Shown here: piece after piece, positions 6,866-10,727 of the stretch
Numbering within the stretch: position 1 is the stretch's first letter
Layout: every line of letters starts with the position of its first letter
From: an uncultured bacterium
GTDB lineage: Bacteria > Hydrogenedentota > Hydrogenedentia > Hydrogenedentales > SLHB01
Direction: 5' to 3'
DNA: 10,727 bases
Assembly: GCA_937928585.1 (NCBI GenBank)
Contig: CALEZK010000330.1
Coordinates: 1 to 10,727 of the forward strand
Made by a program: the position numbers and the translations under genes
Notes under the pieces: model-generated
What the model was told of the DNA's origin: nothing
Database searches by the model: none
Seen by the model: the letters and a program-made list of their open reading frames with translations, nothing else

Positions 6866-7690
6866 TTACGGAAACCGCTTGAATTTGTTAAAGTCCGGCT
6901 TGCGCTTCTCGTTAAACGCGTTGCGCCCTTCTTGCCCTTCTTCGGTCATATAAAAAAGCAATGTCGCGTTTCCGGCAAGTTCCTGAAGCCCCGTCTGTCC
7001 ATCGCAATCGGCATTCAGCGCCGCCTTCAGGCAGCGCAGCGCAAGCGGCGAATTCGCCAGCATCTCGCGGCACCACTGGACCGTTTCCTCTTCCAAACGC
7101 GCAAGCGGCACGACCGTGTTCACCAGACCCATGTCCAGCGCCTGCTGCGCATTGTATTGGCGACAGAGAAACCATATCTCGCGCGCTTTCTTCTGGCCGA
7201 CGATTCGCGCCATGTAGCTCGCGCCGAAGCCTCCATCGAATGATCCCACCTTGGGGCCTGTCTGGCCGAAAATCGCGTTGTCAGCGGCAATGGTCAAATC
7301 GCACACGAGGTGCAGTATGTGTCCGCCGCCGATCGCGTAGCCCGCGACCATCGCAACCACCGGCTTGGGGCAAGTGCGAATCTGGCGCTGAAAATCCAGC
7401 ACGTTCAGGCGCATGGTGTTCTTCTTGTCGTCTTTATACCCTGCGTCACCGCGAATCTTCTGATCGCCGCCGCTGCAAAACGCCTTTTCCCCCTCGCCCG
7501 TAAGTATGATGACGCCGATTTCCTCGTCAAAGCGCGCGTCATGCAGCGCATGCATCATCTCGTCGACCGTCTGCGGGCGAAACGCGTTGCGCACTTGCGG
7601 ACGATTGATCGTTATCTTCGCGATCCCCTCAGCCTTGTGATATTTGATGTCGGTGTAGGCGCCGGCTTCCTGCCACGTGATCGATACCAT
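6866..7690 (-). CDS. menB: 1,4-Dihydroxy-2-naphthoyl-CoA synthase (MenB)
   Basis: This 274-residue crotonase-fold enzyme closes the second ring of o-succinylbenzoyl-CoA. Clear motifs are AFCSGGDQKIRGDAGYKDD (70-88), the oxyanion segment AGYAIGGGH (116-124), and FGQTGPKVGSFDGG (141-154). The C-terminal FYMTEEGQEGRNAF (246-259) carries the conserved active-site tyrosine Y247. Q143 and G145 match Q154 and G156 of E. coli MenB, the bicarbonate-dependent class; the other class has Asp at the glycine position. The ATG at 7690 has GGAG 6 nt upstream and gives the usual length. A TTG at 7708 in frame would add six residues (MTTEFL) and is less likely. It lies 14 nt after menH and 27 nt before menA. 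All catalytic positions are intact. Confidence 0.97.
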   Translation of the reverse strand: MVSITWQEAGAYTDIKYHKAEGIAKITINRPQVRNAFRPQTVDEMMHALHDARFDEEIGVIILTGEGEKAFCSGGDQKIRGDAGYKDDKKNTMRLNVLDFQRQIRTCPKPVVAMVAGYAIGGGHILHLVCDLTIAADNAIFGQTGPKVGSFDGGFGASYMARIVGQKKAREIWFLCRQYNAQQALDMGLVNTVVPLARLEEETVQWCREMLANSPLALRCLKAALNADCDGQTGLQELAGNATLLFYMTEEGQEGRNAFNEKRKPDFNKFKRFP

Positions 7691-7696
7691 GAGAAA

Positions 7697-7700
7697 CTCC
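7697..7700 (-). promoter_or_regulatory. Ribosome binding site of menB
   Basis: GGAG on the minus strand, 6 nt before the ATG at 7690, decides the start in favour of ATG over the upstream TTG at 7708. Confidence 0.6.
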
Positions 7701-7704
7701 GTCG

Positions 7705-8514
7705 TCAATGCTGCGATTTGGGATTTAGTGTCCGATTCAAGAAGGACACGATTGCGGAATTATATGCGCTGGAAGCCTCTACATGCACGTTGTGCCCGGC
7801 ATTTGAAACGATCGCGACTTCAGCAGACGCGCATTCCGCCGCCATCTGTCTCGCTATAGCGCAGTACTTCTCGTCAAGCGCCCCCGCGATCAGCAAGGTG
7901 GGTATATGGTTCGCCCGCCATTCGTCCCACAATGGCAATTGATTGGCGACGCCCAGCCCCCGCAGCGCGCGGGCCAATTCGCGAATGTCTTGCTTCGAGC
8001 GTTCGCGGCAAAGTGATTCTAAAAGGTCTGGTCGCGCCGCTATCGATTTGAAAAGCGGTTGCCCGTACCACGCATCAAGAAATGCATCGACATCCCCCGA
8101 TTCCAGCAGCCCAACCCATCGCTCGTCGTGCTCGCGCCTCGCGCGGCGCTCTTCCGCGGTTATAAGTCCGGGGGAAGCGGACTCGATCACCAACGCGTCG
8201 ATGCGCATCGCGTAGATCGAAGATAAATACAGGGCAAGTCGCCCACCCATCGAATACCCTACAAGCGAAAAGGATGCTGCATCGAAGTGATCAATCAGGT
8301 CGATTACGGCCGTTGCCGCGGAAGGAATCGTGTATTCGGCTTCCACGCCGCCAAGCGATTCCCCGTGTCCGGGAAGATCGATCGTCAAACATCGAAAGGT
8401 GGCGCCGAGCGAGTCGACAACATCGCTCCAGTCCCTCCGCGATCCAAGAAAGCCGTGCAACAGCACAACAAGCGGCCCGCCGGCGTTGCCCGATATGGAG
8501 TGGCCGAGTGTCAC
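7705..8514 (-). CDS. menH: 2-Succinyl-6-hydroxy-2,4-cyclohexadiene-1-carboxylate synthase (MenH)
   Basis: This 269-residue alpha/beta-hydrolase eliminates pyruvate from SEPHCHC to give SHCHC. The family pattern is clear: LLHGFLGSRRDW at 18-29, LTIDLPGHGES at 43-53, and the nucleophile elbow GYSMGGRLAL at 86-95. The putative triad is S88, D214 (GALDEKY) and H241 (NAGHNVHVE), corresponding to S86, D210 and H232 of E. coli MenH. R92 matches the substrate-binding arginine after the elbow. The start is GTG at 8514, because an in-frame TGA lies only two codons upstream and no ATG is near. There is no good ribosome site. The GTG overlaps the stop of a 32-codon ORF as GTGA, suggesting translational coupling. 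Alpha/beta-hydrolases are easily misassigned, but the motifs together with the menD and menB neighbours make MenH very likely. Confidence 0.92.
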   Translation of the reverse strand: MTLGHSISGNAGGPLVVLLHGFLGSRRDWSDVVDSLGATFRCLTIDLPGHGESLGGVEAEYTIPSAATAVIDLIDHFDAASFSLVGYSMGGRLALYLSSIYAMRIDALVIESASPGLITAEERRARREHDERWVGLLESGDVDAFLDAWYGQPLFKSIAARPDLLESLCRERSKQDIRELARALRGLGVANQLPLWDEWRANHIPTLLIAGALDEKYCAIARQMAAECASAEVAIVSNAGHNVHVEASSAYNSAIVSFLNRTLNPKSQH

Positions 8515-8609
8515 GTCTCAATCGGATTGGCCAAATAATGAGATGCGCCGGGCATTGCGCACTCGCATGCACACGCCGGACGTTTCTCATTGCTCTGAAG
8601 CTGCGACAT
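8511..8609 (-). CDS. Possible 32-residue small ORF coupling menD to menH
   Basis: Between menD and menH an ATG at 8609 opens a frame of 32 codons, beginning MSQLQSNEKRPACACECAMP and ending at a TGA (8511-8513) that overlaps the menH GTG as GTGA. It begins 5 nt after the menD stop. Together they fill what would otherwise be the only 100-nt gap in a tightly packed operon. The product is short and contains a CxCxC cluster, with no signal peptide or membrane segment, and I recognise no family. Its ribosome site is poor: GGAA lies too far upstream in the menD tail. It may be a translational relay, in which ribosomes terminating at menD re-initiate and carry on to menH, rather than a functional peptide. 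A chance frame is a real alternative. Confidence 0.3.
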   Translation of the reverse strand: MSQLQSNEKRPACACECAMPGASHYLANPIET

Positions 8610-8614
8610 GGCGC

Positions 8615-10366
8615 TTACAGTTTCCGGAGTGCTTTCACTACGGCGTCGTTCACCGCACGGTGCCGCGCAAGGTTTGCTTCGCGATTGGACTTCACTTCGA
8701 TAACACTGGAACGCCTCGATGCAATCGCTTGCCGGTACGCGTCAACAAACTCGGCACTCGTTGCGGGGTGCGCATAGGGCAAGCCAAACATTTTTGCGGC
8801 GTATTTGAAGGCATGCCCATGTGGCGTCCCGAAGTACTGCTCAAACACATCCGTATGCCCGGCGATGGGAAGAAAACTGAAAATCCCGCCACCATCATTG
8901 TTCACAATCACAAGCGTGACGTTGACGTCCTGCTGCATCAATAGCGCGAGTGAATTAAGATCATGGAGCGACGCCAGGTCACCAATCACCGCGGTAACGT
9001 GCGCATTGCGCAGATAGGAGTAACCCGCGGCGGTCGCGATGTTTCCGTCGATTCCGCTTGCGCCGCGATTGGCAATCGCGCGCCAATTGCGCTTGGCGTC
9101 CGCGAACATGTCAAAGTCGCGAATCGGCATGCTGTTGCCGAGAAAGATCACCGGAAAATCGTATTTCTGAGAAGAGATCAGTCGTGCCACTTGAATCTCG
9201 TCGAGCGATCCGCCCGCGCGAACACTGGAAGCGATCGCCTTCTCCGCCAGCAGGCTCGCGCGCGCGTGTTTGTTCATCCAGGCGCGCGAAGCGCGAGATG
9301 TCAGCGGCGCAAATTCCTTTGATAGCGAGTATAGGGACTCCATTACGATATGCATCGTAACGCCGTGTGACGGGTCCTCGCGCAATGGACTGTCCGTGAT
9401 GCGAATGTAATGCTCGGGCTGCTTTTCTTTCAGTATCATTTGTACGCGCTTGGACGTGATTGGCCCGCCAACATGCAGCACCACATCGGGCTCGCACACC
9501 GCCTGAAACTCCGGCGACAGCAACATTTGATCGTAGTACGGTATGTTCGGCGGCGTTGAACCGCCGGCCCGATATCCCGAAATGACATCGGCCCACACCG
9601 GCCACTTCGAGTTCTCGACAATCGTCCCGAGTTCGATGGGACGGTGCATCTCGCCGCCGACCAGCAACAGCCCTCGCTTCGCTTCATTGAGAATCTTGTG
9701 GCACCTGCCAAATCGCACGTCGTCGAAACCAGCTGCATCTTTGTGATGCAGCGTAGTAAAGGCGTTGCACGATGCCCGCCACCGCGCAATCTCGGGCGAA
9801 TCAAACGTTGCATCGCCAACCGCTGGCCCCAGCGGTTCACGAAACGCACAATTTAAATGCACCGGCCCATACGGCGCGAACCTGGACCGCGCAACGGCCT
9901 GATCGACCGTCGTGAGCACATACTGCGGCGGAATATCGGAACTCGGACACGGCAACTGACAAAACCAGCGAACGTAGGCGCCGAAAATAGTGTTCTGGTC
10001 AATCGTCTGATTCGACGCGGTGTCGATCAACTCCGGCGGACGGTCAGCCGTCAGCAAAATCAATGGCACGCGCGATTGCGAAGCTTCCACAACCGCAGGC
10101 AGGTAATTCGCAACCGCCGTCCCCGACGTGCAGATCAACGCAACGCGGTTCAGGTTGGTGCGCGCACAGCCCAACGCGAAATAAGCCGCGCCGCGCTCAT
10201 CAAAATGAACCACCGAATCGGCATTGGGATTTCGCGCGGCCGCCGCGGTCAACGGCGTCGATCGCGAACCCGGTGAAATCACAAACGTAAGCACGCCGTT
10301 GCGCACGAGCTCTTCAATGATGAGTTCGGCCCAGTGCGTATTCAGCTTTGCTGTATTGGTATTCAT
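8615..10366 (-). CDS. menD: 2-Succinyl-5-enolpyruvyl-6-hydroxy-3-cyclohexene-1-carboxylate synthase (MenD)
   Basis: This 583-residue ThDP-dependent enzyme decarboxylates 2-oxoglutarate and adds the four-carbon unit to isochorismate; it is the first step that commits isochorismate to menaquinone. The pyrimidine domain (about 1-190) holds SPGSRSTPLT (31-40) and FDERGAAYFALG with catalytic E57 (E55 in E. coli). It also has TADRPPELIDTASNQTIDQ (106-124). A middle domain follows (about 200-360). The pyrophosphate domain has NSMPIRDFD (421-429), NRGASGIDG (443-451), and the Mg/ThDP motif from GD at 462-463 to NN at 489-490. The ATG at 10366 overlaps the menF stop as ATGA. The frame extends upstream to 10558, but that part overlaps menF and lacks MenD similarity, so it is excluded. 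Length is close to the E. coli enzyme (556). Confidence 0.97.
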   Translation of the reverse strand: MNTNTAKLNTHWAELIIEELVRNGVLTFVISPGSRSTPLTAAAARNPNADSVVHFDERGAAYFALGCARTNLNRVALICTSGTAVANYLPAVVEASQSRVPLILLTADRPPELIDTASNQTIDQNTIFGAYVRWFCQLPCPSSDIPPQYVLTTVDQAVARSRFAPYGPVHLNCAFREPLGPAVGDATFDSPEIARWRASCNAFTTLHHKDAAGFDDVRFGRCHKILNEAKRGLLLVGGEMHRPIELGTIVENSKWPVWADVISGYRAGGSTPPNIPYYDQMLLSPEFQAVCEPDVVLHVGGPITSKRVQMILKEKQPEHYIRITDSPLREDPSHGVTMHIVMESLYSLSKEFAPLTSRASRAWMNKHARASLLAEKAIASSVRAGGSLDEIQVARLISSQKYDFPVIFLGNSMPIRDFDMFADAKRNWRAIANRGASGIDGNIATAAGYSYLRNAHVTAVIGDLASLHDLNSLALLMQQDVNVTLVIVNNDGGGIFSFLPIAGHTDVFEQYFGTPHGHAFKYAAKMFGLPYAHPATSAEFVDAYRQAIASRRSSVIEVKSNREANLARHRAVNDAVVKALRKL

Positions 10367-10727
10367 GCGGTCAGCAGCGCCGCATAGGGCGCCAGCTTGC
10401 TTTCGAGTTCGTCCCATTCGCCTTCCGGGGTGGAACCTTCCACAATGCCGGCACCCGTGTACACGTTCACGGTGTTGCCGGTGACAAGCGCGGAACGAAT
10501 CGCCACCGCAAATTCGGCGGAATCGCAACCAACCCAGCCGACAGGCCCCGCATACCAACCGCGATCAAAGGTCTCTGTCTTCGATATCCAATCGAGCGCG
10601 GCGGATGTGGGTACCCCGCCGACCGCGGGCGTCGGGTGCAAGCCGCGCAAAAGTTCGGCGTCCGTGTTGAAATGATCGAGAATACCCTCAATGCCCGCGT
10701 AAAGGTGTTGATACTGCGCGAGTCGCA
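10363..10727 (-). CDS. menF: Isochorismate synthase (MenF), partial, N-terminus off the right edge
   Basis: The last 120 codons of a chorismate-binding-family enzyme are present and the frame is open to the right edge. LHPTPAVGG (29-37 of the fragment), DRGWYAGPVGW (54-64) and AEFAVAIRSALV (70-81) are signature stretches of isochorismate synthases. GAGIVEGSTPEGEWDELE (91-108) completes the C-terminal active-site lobe. The glutamate in AEFAVAIRS is the conserved C-terminal Mg-ligand position. The enzyme isomerises chorismate to isochorismate at the branch from aromatic amino acid synthesis. Its TGA overlaps the menD ATG, so it is the upstream gene of the operon and the operon promoter lies outside the window. 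A siderophore-type paralogue (EntC/DhbC) uses the same fold, but the menD overlap argues for MenF. Confidence 0.95.
   Translation of the reverse strand, partial: RLAQYQHLYAGIEGILDHFNTDAELLRGLHPTPAVGGVPTSAALDWISKTETFDRGWYAGPVGWVGCDSAEFAVAIRSALVTGNTVNVYTGAGIVEGSTPEGEWDELESKLAPYAALLTA

Noticed and set aside
7691..7708. TTG start at 7708 for menB
   Set aside because: The ATG at 7690 has GGAG at good spacing and gives the family's normal length.
7310..7942. 210-codon plus-strand frame across menB and menH
   Set aside because: It is antisense to two genes with full motif sets and has no domain of its own.
10367..10558. 64-codon N-terminal extension of menD
   Set aside because: It overlaps menF in another frame, is Arg/Cys-rich without MenD similarity, and the ATG at 10366 gives the usual N-terminus with an ATGA junction.
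1..10727. Mobile elements, CRISPR arrays, tRNA or rRNA genes
   Set aside because: No transposase or integrase motifs, no direct-repeat arrays, no cloverleaf or rRNA-like stretches were seen on either strand; coding density is nearly complete.
1..10727. An undescribed defence or biosynthetic system
   Set aside because: Every substantial gene belongs to a known family with a coherent role; the only unassigned coding candidate is the 32-codon ORF at 8511-8609.

Overview
The window is a gene-dense, G+C-rich bacterial chromosome segment with frequent GCGC/CGCG runs and some GTG starts. It carries no phage, transposon, CRISPR, tRNA or rRNA signal. The genes point to a bacterium that respires with menaquinone made by the classical o-succinylbenzoate (Men) route. 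Phylum cannot be fixed from these genes alone. A Gram-negative-type lineage is plausible because the left-edge glycosyltransferase resembles those found beside lipid A and polysaccharide genes, but this is inference.

Left part (1-3322). A partial family-2 glycosyltransferase (minus strand, running off the left edge) is transcribed away from a two-gene plus-strand unit across a 133-bp promoter region. That unit is an M20-family metallo-dipeptidase followed with no gap (TAA directly followed by ATG) by a NagA-type amidohydrolase. The pair looks like catabolic or recycling enzymes for peptides and amino sugars; their joint role is inferred only from adjacency.

Right part (3383-10727). A minus-strand operon reads menF (partial, off the right edge) - menD - [32-codon ORF] - menH - menB - menA - menC - menE. 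It converges on the NagA-like gene with only 60 bp between stops. The encoded steps are chorismate to isochorismate (MenF), addition of a succinyl-semialdehyde unit from 2-oxoglutarate (MenD), pyruvate elimination (MenH), dehydration to o-succinylbenzoate (MenC), CoA ligation (MenE), ring closure to DHNA-CoA (MenB) and prenylation (MenA). DHNA-CoA thioesterase and the final methyltransferase (MenG/UbiE) are not in the window. Junctions are tight: ATGA overlaps at menF/menD and menA/menC, an 8-nt overlap at menC/menE, and a GTGA overlap between the small ORF and menH.

Overall this is mostly ordinary housekeeping content. I found no clear evidence of an undescribed system. The items most worth a second look are the 32-codon ORF that appears to couple menD to menH, an Asp replacing the conserved Gly/Ser in the MenE P-loop, and departures from canonical NagA around its substrate-binding motifs.
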